Assembly: GCA_003024985.2 (NCBI GenBank)
Contig: PXIH01S0003302.1
Direction: 5' to 3' (one strand)
DNA: 10,015 nucleotides
Origin: Euperipatoides rowelli
Lineage: Eukaryota; Onychophora; Udeonychophora; Euonychophora; Peripatopsidae
Positions within the stretch are counted from its first letter, which is position 1. Each line of letters opens with the position of its first letter. A model generated the notes under the pieces. That model had not been told where the DNA came from. It worked only from the letters and a program-made list of their open reading frames with translations, and searched no databases. Made by a program: the position numbers and the translations under genes. Positions 1 through 7,602 of this stretch are shown here, piece by piece.

Positions 1-105
1 TTTTTTGCTACAAAATGCTAAATTTTTATATTAAAACACTATAAAACACGAAATTCTTATTTTAAAATGCTAAATTTCCAATTTTTTTTTTGCTAAAAAA
101 CACCA
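1..105. repeat. Degenerate tandem repeat, about 52-bp period
   Basis: The 14-mer AAAATGCTAAATTT occurs at 12-25 and again at 64-77. A related T-run plus GCTA followed by A-rich sequence and AACAC recurs near 83-105. The spacing of 52 bp suggests about two decayed tandem units, possibly continuing to the left of the window. The units are A/T-rich and only partly alike, so chance similarity is possible. There is no coding potential. Confidence 0.35.
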
Positions 106-844
106 ACTCTAATTATAACTATAAAATAAATTCAACCAACTTGAATTTCAGATATATAAAAAACCGGATGTGGTAATTATAACAAACTTGGATGAAAGAT
201 GAACAAATGGAGGCATTTAATATATGAAATCATTCACAAATTCACTTACCAAGACAATGAAAGGACAAAACATTCAAAGATGGCATCAGCTTTTAGGCTA
301 AAAATAAGCTTACTATTCATCAATTAATTTTCCATTAGACACACTACTTGAAATTATTAGGCCTATCATAATATTTAGATCATGAATCTTATGTCCCCCA
401 CTCCATGCCCTTGTTTGGCATATTAATTTACACATACAAAATTTTCATTAGACCTAATTTAAAATATTGTTCCTTTCTTTAGCACCATGCATTCACTAAT
501 ATAACAGAATAATGCAATCAAGTCATGTCAAATTGATTCTAAAAATAATTTTACAAATTATAATAGGCCTAGCTTAATGGTTTATATTGTTGTTTGGATT
601 GTAATCAAAGAAGAATCACTCTCATGACTAAATTTGCCAAATAGGCCATTTTCCCCAATTTCTACCAAATTCTCACTTCAACACCTAGGTATCGATACCA
701 GAAATGCCCATAAATTAAACACCCCTTTCACAAAAACAGTTAGATTCCAGAATTCACTTGTCATTTCAATGACCAGAATGATTTAAAATCAAGAACTTAC
801 AATTGCTCAAGCAATTTATTACCAACAATCATATCAATAGAAAA

Positions 845-858
845 AGAGAGAGAGAGAG
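845..858. repeat. (AG)7 microsatellite
   Basis: A perfect run of AG dinucleotides is embedded in a purine-only stretch with A-runs on both sides. It is an ordinary short simple repeat and probably length-polymorphic. Confidence 0.9.
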
Positions 859-1115
859 AAAAAGTATCTTTACATGTTATCCAATTTTCCATACCCTATT
901 GAGCAAGGAAGATAGTAAATTTATTATTTAGGCTATGTAACTATATTTTTAACTTAATTAAAAAAAAAAAAATGATATAGCCTACATTTTTAATTTTTAA
1001 AACCTATGATTTTAATTCACTTAAAAAAAAAACACGTTGCTTAGGCGGCAGTATAGTAAAAAAAAATGTAAAGAAAAAAAACTTGGTTGAATTACAAATC
1101 AGCTTTATTCAATTA

Positions 1116-1127
1116 CCCCCCCCCCCC
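1116..1127. repeat. C12 homopolymer
   Basis: Twelve consecutive C residues stand out in sequence that is otherwise about 30% G+C. Two comparable tracts exist in the window (G13 at 5888-5900 and C15 at 7588-7602). The exact length may be uncertain in the assembly. Confidence 0.9.
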
Positions 1128-1160
1128 ATCACTTAGTGAATAGTCTGATTTTTATATTTT

Positions 1161-1188
1161 GGTAATGGGCCTATGGTAATGGGCCTGA
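1161..1188. repeat. 14-bp tandem duplication
   Basis: GGTAATGGGCCTAT at 1161-1174 is followed directly by GGTAATGGGCCTGA. The first 12 bases of the two units are identical, so this looks like a fairly recent head-to-tail duplication, for example by replication slippage or repair of staggered nicks. Confidence 0.85.
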
Positions 1189-1729
1189 GTCATGCAAATC
1201 TCTTATCAAACATTCTAGAAGATGTGGTGACAAAATGATCTTATTCAATGATTCCTCAGAAACACCTCAGAAATTTAATATACAGTAGGCTAACCTATTT
1301 ACAAACTTAGTCCTATACAATATACACTTAGGTAAAAAAAAAAACCTTTGTGGAATATTTTAAATTTATGCTGACTACAAACAAGTTTTTTTTTATTGAA
1401 TTTTTCTACACAGATTACTTTTTAATGACTATAAATTTGGTTTAAATTTTTTATTTCTAAAGAGCAATCAAAGATTTTGAAATACTGGGATTTAGTTTAT
1501 TACATTTAAGTTAACTTATTAAATATTTTAATAAAGATTACATATTACCATTTAAGTATAAATGTGGTATAATTTTGTTGCAAATTTTTATTTTTAAAAA
1601 GCAAGAGAAAAAATGAATTTTTACAAAATACAGTATTACAGGTTATGTTTCTAAGCATTCAAATGAATGGATTTTTTTTTTAATTGGGCTACAGAAATTT
1701 TTTACAATCTCAACTAGTATATATATCTA

Positions 1730-1788
1730 CAGTAGTTTAACTGGTGTGTCTCATTCCCCACATATGCCGGATAACAAAGATTTTACTG
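1730..1788. mobile_element. 59-bp pogo/Tigger-like mini-element (MITE remnant)
   Basis: The segment begins CAGTAGTTTAACTGG after a TA (1728-1729) and ends CCGGATAACAAAGATTTTACTG before a TA (1789-1790). Read from the right end inward, the arm is CAGTAAAATCTTTG followed by TTATCCGGCAT. The left arm reads CAGTA, TTT and then TTAACTGGTGT. TTATCCGGCAT and TTAACTGGTGT differ mainly by transitions of the kind CpG decay produces. A CAGTA-type end, a TA target and a TTATCCGGC core match my recollection of pogo/Tigger-like inverted repeats in animals. The two arms almost meet, so this is either an extremely short MITE or an internally deleted one. There is no coding capacity. The family call rests on recognition of the ends, not on a database hit. 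Confidence 0.5.
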
Positions 1789-1957
1789 TATTTAAGATAA
1801 GCTATATAACAGAACTTTATTAAGCATTTTAACATTTCTTGTAATTGTGGCATAGGTTCTGATGAGTTTTATTTATAATTGTGTAATTGAACAACAGCCA
1901 TTCATTCTAAAAATTAGGGTATTTCCACATTTAAAAAAAGTTTATTTTGAGATTCAA

Positions 1958-1972
1958 ATTATTATTATTATT
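1958..1972. repeat. Short (ATT)n microsatellite
   Basis: Four to five ATT units lie about 80 bp upstream of the putative exon. This is an ordinary simple repeat. Confidence 0.7.
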
Positions 1973-2030
1973 AATATTGGAATGTCAATTGTTTGGCCAT
2001 ATTGGGTGGTAATGGCAGCCACGTTGATCT

Positions 2031-2050
2031 CTGTTGCACTGCTCTCTCAG
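2031..2050 (+). other. Putative splice acceptor of the 2051 exon
   Basis: A pyrimidine-rich run leads into CTCTCTCAG, a good metazoan 3' splice site. A second CAG lies 30 nt downstream at 2078-2080 (CGTCAG followed by GTGG). The exon could therefore start at 2051 or 2081, and both choices keep the same reading frame. The first site has the better polypyrimidine tract. Confidence 0.6.
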
Positions 2051-2134
2051 GTGATGAATCGATGACTCCGCCCCCGTCAGGTGGTGATCGGCGTTCCCCA
2101 GTGGCCAGTCCTAGTGATGAATCTCCACGAAGCC
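2051..2134 (+). CDS. Internal coding exon, Ser/Pro/Asp-rich segment of an unidentified protein
   Basis: This 84-nt exon is far richer in G+C, and in CpG, than anything nearby. It is bounded by a strong acceptor (CTCTCTCAG) and a strong donor (GTGAGT at 2135). Only one of the three + frames is open; the other two hit stops within the first codons. The open frame starts two bases into a codon and ends one base into the next, so the exon is phase 1-1 and symmetric: skipping it would not shift the frame. It encodes 27 complete residues starting DESMTPPPSGGDRRSPVASP and ending SDESPRS. The peptide is low-complexity, charged and without hydrophobic residues, as expected of a disordered linker. It has four proline-directed Ser/Thr sites (MTP, RSP, ASP, ESP), which is typical of kinase-regulated linkers in cytoplasmic, cytoskeletal or nuclear proteins. 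I do not recognise the parent gene. The partner exons lie outside the window or are not visible. Confidence 0.62.
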
Positions 2135-2142
2135 GTGAGTAT
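2135..2142 (+). other. Putative splice donor
   Basis: GTGAGTAT follows the exon and is close to the metazoan 5' splice-site consensus (GTRAGT). Together with the acceptor at 2050 it defines the 84-nt exon. Confidence 0.6.
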
Positions 2143-3772
2143 CATATCCAACAAGCCAAGCCAAAATCCTTCTTGGGATTTGCTTGAATTTCAATATTAA
2201 CTCTCTTCTGTTTTACTCACCATTTCATTTTTGGTTATCTATATTTTTTAATATTCTTAAAGTTTTAGGCCTATTATATTAATCCAATTCTTGTTTATTT
2301 ACTAAACACTGTTTATAACAATGTTAAAATTAACTTAAAAACTTCTACTAAACTTAACCGTATTTAGATATTCAATTACACAATATACAGCTACTTCACA
2401 TTTATATTTGTACATGAGTTAGTTTGAGCTTCTATACTAAATACAAAAAAAAAGCCAAATGTTAGATAATTGGTTATAGTTAGTTAACTTATATTTTTAT
2501 AAAATGTAACAAGTTTTTGAGAGACAAGAATTTGTTTTCCATTGCATTACCGTACTCTAGAAATATTTTTTCTTAGTTTCACAAGACATTAAAAATTGAT
2601 GAGGAAAACTATAAAAGATTTCTTAAATTCATACCGTAATATAATCTAAGACATGGTGGAAAATCATGAGAAACACTCAAATTATCCCACTAATTGTTAC
2701 GGTAGTGATAATTTTGTTGTAAACTATTTTGCATTTCTTTAGCATGACCTTCCTTATGTCAATTTAACCATTTTGGTACAATATTTTTAATATTGATGAA
2801 AATTTTTTAATTAGACTTCTGTAGTGGATTTATTTATTTGCTAAACTACCATAGATTTATTCATTATTTAGTATACAGTACTTTTTAAATGGAAACAGTC
2901 TTAGTATTGAAAGAAATTTTATAAGTCCTACAAATACAGTAGTAGGCCTATAATTTTTTTTTCTCCAGCCATAACGGTCTACTTTCCATTAATAACAGAG
3001 TCTCATTAATTGGAGTCCTTAGGTCACACACTAGAAAAATAGAAATATTCAATATCTTAAAATGATGTGGCGGTTGAATGACTTGTCATATTCTTACACT
3101 TTGCATAATAACGAATTGCGCTTTTCATGATGGGTAACCTCCAATCTCAAGTTTGGCACAAATATTTAAAATATTGTGCTGAAGAGTATGATGGAGAGAA
3201 TTGCTCTAAAATTTCATTTTGTTGGCAATTTATTTTTTCTATAGGGCCTATTTAAATGTTAGATCAGTTTCCAATTCTTATATTTAGGTCATGAGTTGGC
3301 TAACCGTTTAATATACATCTATGATTATAAGTATTTGCGACACCTCCCCCTCTTTCTGACACTCAAAAATATCCATAAACTGATTTCCACCATGTGGTTG
3401 TCACATCATTTTAGTTTCAATAATTTTATCTAACTTTATCTTTTTTTTTTTTTTTTTAAGGGGTTGGGGGAGGAGCAGCAGGATAACAAAGTTTTTTTCT
3501 TTTTCTTTTACCCTAACATTTATTGTTTTTGAAAACAAATTAGAAAAGGTCTTTATACTGTCATTAATGTAGGCTTTAGGCTAGGCCTTTAAACATTTCT
3601 AAATTCTGTCAGTAATAAGAAGAAGAAAAATATTACCCTAACTTTAACAATGTTTTTTTTACATTGAATAATTTCTTAAAAGTTTTTAAATTTTATTAAT
3701 TTTTAAATAGTTGACATCATCTTCCCCCTTCTTCATTTTTTTGTCTTAAATGAACAATTTTATTAAGTTTGT
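2143..3772. other. A+T-rich intron-like sequence
   Basis: I see no gene, RNA gene or clear mobile element. Frames are short and rich in Phe, Lys, Ile, Asn and Leu, as random A+T-rich DNA would give. TACGGTA-type words occur at 2548-2554, 2632-2638 and 2698-2704, and TAGGCCTA words near 2267 and 2943. A slightly less A+T-rich patch at about 3060-3240 has no open frame longer than about 30 codons on either strand. It is most simply the intron downstream of the 2051-2134 exon. Confidence 0.55.
3441..3482. repeat. T17 tract followed by G-rich purine patch
   Basis: Seventeen T residues (3441-3457) are followed by AAGGGGTTGGGGGAGGAGC and a short AGCAGG run. The G-rich patch has only two runs of three or more G, so it does not meet the usual four-run rule for a G-quadruplex. 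It may be the tail of an old insertion or simple low-complexity sequence. Confidence 0.6.
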
Positions 3773-3820
3773 ATAAAGCCATAGCCCCCTACACATTTGT
3801 GTAGGGGGCTATGATAAAGC
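3773..3820. repeat. Perfect 34-bp hairpin flanked by 7-bp direct repeats
   Basis: CATAGCCCCCTACACA (3780-3795) and TGTGTAGGGGGCTATG (3798-3813) are perfect reverse complements separated by TT, giving a 16-bp stem. The hairpin is immediately flanked on both sides by ATAAAGC (3773-3779 and 3814-3820). Direct repeats hugging an inverted repeat are the usual mark of an insertion with a target-site duplication. The stem is about half G+C, unlike its surroundings. It is too short to be a normal MITE. It could be a foldback remnant, the fused ends of a deleted element, or a templated insertion at a break. There is no T-run after it and no gene before it, so a bacterial-type terminator is not a sensible reading. 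Confidence 0.75.
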
Positions 3821-5878
3821 ATTAATGTTCACTTTTTACAAGGCAAATGCTCAAATGAGATATTTAGCCTGTAATAGACAATGTATAATATTGGGTTGAA
3901 TGTATTAAAATAATGGTAGAATATCTCTTAATATTACCAACCCTAATTTATTGTTCTGTCTTTCTGTCAATTTTATTATGCCAAAGGGCATTTTTTAAAT
4001 TAAGCTAGTGGCAGTTTTATTGCCTTTTTTTTAGAAAAGAAAAAAAGTTTTAAAATTAGTCTTTCATTGTTTTTCATCCTTACAGAAAAATGTACTTTAC
4101 AGCTACTAATTTCGTACAAATTATTAATAAATTATAGGGATGGTGGAGGAGGATGCAACATGGATTTGATGATTTCTATTTGTTTACCTTAAGAAATTCT
4201 AAATTTGTTATATTTGGTCTTTATTCTTGGGCTTTGCCAAAACTAAAATCTTTTTTCCCTTTCATGTTTTTATTTTCTGACTTGTTTGTTTGTAATTGTA
4301 CCTATTTAGTTCACATTTCTTTTGTTAATTCACTAATTTATGAAACATTTTTTTTTTCGTCTAAATTTATGAGTAGCCTGTACAAATATTTGAAATATAA
4401 TATTTTTACAGCTTAAATTTGAAAATGTTTCCAATATTTTTCTTTTGCTACCTTGTTTAAAATGTTCAACATTAACCCTTTGTATTTATTGTATGTACTG
4501 TACATCCCATTTCTTAAAAAAAAAAAAACTATGTAAACTGAACTTAGTAGTTTCTTAACCTTTAAAATGAAGCCATATTTTTCGAATTCTGAGTGTTTTC
4601 AACATTCATATGTGTTCTTTGATGTTCATTTGTTTTATTATAATGCTCACTACAAACACATACAAAAAAAAAGTCTTAAAGGTATAGTTATTAGTGCATT
4701 CATATTGATCAATCTATTCTGGAAAAGGATCATATAATTTCTCAATTGAAAAAGAAAAATTAGTACGGTATTACTAAATAAATACGGTATTTTGTTTTTA
4801 AAAATGTTTTAGAAATTTTGGCATTAAAATACATACAGTATCGGTATTTAAAAAAAGCTTTTGCATTAAAATAAATTCAGAAAATGTAAATTTAGAAAAC
4901 AATGCCTTTAAAATACCAGGAACATATTTTTAAAATTATGTAAATTTTTAACACAAAGTATGAATTAGATTAGTATAGAATACGGTACTGAATTTTAGAA
5001 AATACTGATTAAACAAATTTTAAACGTATTGTATTTTATTACTGTAGTGAGATTTTTTTTTATAGCCTAGTTTCTAATGAAAATACTGTGTTTTAGGCTA
5101 CTACAACCAACAAAATTTATAGTCCACATAATTAAAATGCTATCACTGGTTTCCATTGACATTTATTGCCATCACCATAAGATTCAACCATGATAAATAC
5201 AGTGGTTCTTGTTTAAATTTATTGTCTGCAAAGGGAATGCAAAAAATATTTTTATTTTATGTTCGGAATTATATGGCATAGCCTAATCATAGAAAATGTA
5301 TTTAATTTTCTATGAAGATAAATTATGTGATTTGACTACTGGATCACATGCAGCTATATAACCTCCAATTCATGAAATTTTATCTGTGGTGTATTTGCTA
5401 AAAATTTAGATCATCAAAGCTGGTCATTTAAATATTGTACACATTTAGAATTCACGATGCAACACAATATGCTTTTGCTGTAATAGAAACACATGAATAT
5501 TTTTGAAAGCTTTGTTTTTCATTAAAAAATCTTGCAAAACGTGAAATAAAGTTTTGATTCTAGCTATTAAATAATTGCCATCTTTATGTAAAGTATTCCA
5601 TCTATTGCCTAAATATTTTCAATAAAGGTTTAATATTATTCTCCGAGGACAAATTAAAAGTAGGCTACTATATTTAAATAATGAAACCGATTAGGTTTAC
5701 CATAATTTTTAAGTTAATTTACAAGCATTCTTAATTTACTGTAGGCCTTTATGTACGGTAAAATAAAATATAAATTGCAAGTTAATATATGAAACTTGAA
5801 GTTTTGAGATAATTTAGGTTTAAAGATCTTATTTTAATCGATAAAAAATACTTCTGTAATACATGTTGGTACGGTACA
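3821..5878. other. A+T-rich intron-like sequence
   Basis: No supported gene. The longest open frame (4153-4416, +) has the residue mix of random A+T-rich DNA. An acceptor-like TTTTTCATCCTTACAG ends at 4085 and is discussed under findings. TACGGTA words cluster at 4764-4770, 4783-4789, 4981-4987, 5754-5760 and 5870-5876. TAGGCTA/TAGCCTA words lie near 5067, 5094, 5282 and 5661. A weak direct repeat (GCATTAAAATA) appears near 4821 and 4863. Confidence 0.55.
5287..5315. repeat. Perfect 11-bp inverted repeat, 7-nt loop
   Basis: TCATAGAAAAT (5287-5297) pairs with ATTTTCTATGA (5305-5315) across a 7-base loop. No flanking direct repeats were seen. It is A/T-rich, so it may be a chance hairpin. Confidence 0.75.
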
Positions 5879-5900
5879 TTTTTTTTTGGGGGGGGGGGGG
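5879..5900. repeat. T9G13 homopolymer junction
   Basis: Nine T residues run directly into thirteen G residues. It sits about 45 bp left of the hAT MITE. On the other strand it reads as a C tract followed by an A tract, the same order as the C15/A5 tract at 7588-7607. Confidence 0.9.
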
Positions 5901-5945
5901 TTCTAATAAATTCATTATAAGCTGGTAGTATTCAATGCCATAAAG

Positions 5946-6177
5946 CACTGTTTCTAAATTAAATTTGGTCACAGAACCCTTTCAAACTTTTAAAAACTTT
6001 GCGGAACAACATTCTTAAGCTTTGGCCACATTGACGTTTGAATGCGTTACAATCAATCAATGTTTAAATAATTTTTCTTAATCCTTTTTTTTTTAATATT
6101 CAAATATTATGTAACTTTCTCGTTGAACCTTAATGTTCATCTCCTGGAACCCCAAGAAACCTATTTAGAAAACACTT
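5946..6177. mobile_element. Non-autonomous hAT-type element (232-bp MITE)
   Basis: The element is bracketed by a perfect 8-bp direct repeat, CCATAAAG (5938-5945 and 6178-6185), the length expected of hAT target-site duplications. The left end reads CACTGTTTCTAAATTAAATTT. The right end read inward is AAGTGTTTTCTAAATAGGTTT. They match over about 20 bp with one inserted T and a few substitutions. Just inside the left end, GGTCACAGAACCCTTT and a downstream TTTGCGGAAC are familiar from a widespread family of short hAT elements whose ends read roughly CAGTGTTTCT and whose subterminal part contains 'GGAACCC' phrases. GGAACCCC also lies near the right end at about 6146-6153. No transposase is encoded, so movement would have needed an autonomous hAT in trans. 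Divergence between the ends shows it is old, though the duplication is still intact. Confidence 0.85.
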
Positions 6178-6185
6178 CCATAAAG

Positions 6186-7042
6186 TATGCTACAAGATAA
6201 ACCTGCATAAGATTTGTGTTATGAATTAATTTGTCATGTCAGGTTATTTAATGACAAACAATAAAAAGTTATCACACGGTTGCAAGCAACTACTGGTATT
6301 TTCTTTAAAAATTAACGAGTTTGGTTCATTTTAAGTTTTTTTTTTTTTATAAATGTAACTGCTACGGTTTAAATTCATTCGATAGGCTACTTTGTTAGTT
6401 TAATGAAAGATGTTATGCCAAACTCATTATGCGTTATGGAGTTATAAACTTTATAAATTTCAATAGAAATAAAACAATCTGTTATAAAATAACCCAAAAC
6501 CTATTATTGAGAGTTTTGAATAGAAAATCAAATTGTGGAAATATCGTTTAGACATAAAGCTAGTAAAAATAATTTAATGACTAGGCTACTTTAATAGCAT
6601 GTCAAACTTAGTTTATTATTATTTTAGTACTAGTTAATAGACTAGATGCCGTGCCCCAACACTATTTTAATTATTGGTTTATTAAAAGTGAAATTCACTT
6701 TTATAGAGGATTCATTCCTTATCCTTAATTCTAAAATGTGATAAAAACAAGTCACTGGGTCCAATCTGATTTGAATTTCCGACTTCTAAGTTTATCCCTT
6801 TATATTTAATCATTTTTATTAAGAAAAAATAATTGAAATAAGGCTTTGTCCCTGTAATTTTAAAAAGTAATAAAAATTCTAAAAAAAAAAACTTAGAACT
6901 GTGTAGTAATAAAATGTCTAGATTATTCAATAAAATCTTATTTGAGAAGACTGTCTTCCTTCCTTTGATATTATTTAATCCAAGAGATTTCTTTGTTATC
7001 AATTTAATCAGATAATTGCCAAAGACCATGACAGTATTATGA
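6186..7042. other. A+T-rich non-coding stretch
   Basis: No gene is supported. A 115-codon open frame on the minus strand (6712-7059) is discussed under findings; its residue mix (Phe, Leu, Lys, Asn, Ile) mirrors the base composition. TAGGCTA words occur near 6383 and 6581. A T-run lies at about 6338-6349. Confidence 0.55.
6683..6703. repeat. 21-bp near-perfect palindrome
   Basis: TAAAAGTGAA (6683-6692) and TTCACTTTTA (6694-6703) are exact reverse complements around a single central A. No flanking duplications were found. Confidence 0.8.
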
Positions 7043-7142
7043 TATAGGCTACTGTACAATATTTACTGTAGCCTATAGCCTACATACAGTAGGCTATGCC
7101 TATAGCTTATTTAAAAAAAAAATTAAAGCATAGGCTACTGTA
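7043..7142. repeat. Cluster of inverted TAGGCTA/TACAGTA words forming two hairpins
   Basis: TATAGGCTACTGTA (7043-7056) faces TACTGTAGCCTATA (7064-7077) as a 14-bp inverted repeat with one mismatch and a 7-nt loop. Directly after it, ATAGCCTAC (7075-7083) pairs with GTAGGCTAT (7089-7097) across 5 nt. A further exact TAGGCTACTGTA lies at 7131-7142. The same 12-mer therefore occurs three times in 100 bp, once on the + strand and twice on the minus. The cluster could be stacked ends of tiny transposons, or a hotspot where a short palindromic word has expanded. No transcript or open frame is associated. Confidence 0.8.
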
Positions 7143-7385
7143 GACAATTTTTGTTATTCAGACTACTCAAATTGTGAAAAATAAATCAAGGCTACAAGTT
7201 CTGTAGATAAAATATTTTCTCATGCTTGTCTTATTTTAGATAGTAATTTATTGTTAAAAGTCCTTGGTATAGGCTTTCAAGGAAGCATTTGATATAAACT
7301 TTATTGAATTAAAAACTCACAAATTTCAGTTCTTCATTATCAGATTGGAATGGAGTGCATTTTCTTTGCTTACTGCATAGTAGCA

Positions 7386-7413
7386 TCAAACTTTTGGAGT
7401 CAAACTTTTGGAG
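7386..7413. repeat. Perfect 14-bp tandem duplication
   Basis: TCAAACTTTTGGAG is present twice, head to tail, without mismatch (7386-7399 and 7400-7413). It has the same unit length as the duplication at 1161-1188 but an unrelated sequence. It is probably a recent slippage or repair duplication. Confidence 0.95.
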
Positions 7414-7587
7414 GCTGTAATGATGGTCTTTTTAATGGCACATTGTGAAGATCTTAAGATTTTTCTTTGATTTCTACTGACATTGAGTTTACACTTGTTT
7501 CAATCAATCTTTTTTTTTTTTTTACAAGTTAATTACACTAGATGTGTAGCTTCAATGTTTCTTCGCACTTTGGACTTTCCCATTACA

Positions 7588-7602
7588 CCCCCCCCCCCCC
7601 CC
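7588..7602. repeat. C15 homopolymer
   Basis: Fifteen consecutive C residues are followed by AAAAACAAAAC. It is the longest G/C homopolymer in the window. The exact length may be unreliable in any assembly. Confidence 0.9.

Larger units (their letters stand above)
106..1729. other. A+T-rich non-coding stretch, probably intron or intergenic
   Basis: No open frame, tRNA-like box or splice-flanked G+C island is visible here. The stretch holds many homopolymers, a GA microsatellite, a C12 tract and a 14-bp tandem duplication (each listed separately). Dispersed TAGGCTA/TAGGCCTA words lie at 294-300, 358-365, 564-571, about 931, about 977 and 1285-1292. A 12-bp palindrome, GGTATCGATACC, sits at 688-699. 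Because the exon at 2051 needs an upstream exon on the + strand, this stretch is most simply read as intron. Confidence 0.6.

Noticed and set aside
1862-2065. 67-codon + frame running into the exon region
   Set aside because: It is in a different frame from the G+C-rich exon and consists of upstream intron plus a shifted reading of the first few exon bases.
3458-3482. G-quadruplex candidate
   Set aside because: Only two runs of three or more G are present, short of the usual four-run requirement.
3780-3813. Hairpin read as a transcription terminator
   Set aside because: There is no upstream gene and no T-tract, and the setting is eukaryotic. The flanking direct repeats fit an insertion better.
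4153-4416. 87-codon + frame rich in Phe, Ser, Leu and Tyr
   Set aside because: The residue mix is that of random A+T-rich DNA, with no motif and no matching splice signals. The hydrophobic look comes from T-rich codons.
5200-5210. CAGTGGTTCTT as the end of another hAT element
   Set aside because: No matching inverted end or 8-bp duplication was found within a reasonable distance. The short match alone is not enough.
7320-7450. Possible exon in a slightly less A+T-rich patch
   Set aside because: Frames on both strands are broken by stops. A GTAAGC donor-like site on the minus strand would define only a 41-nt piece with a stop in it.
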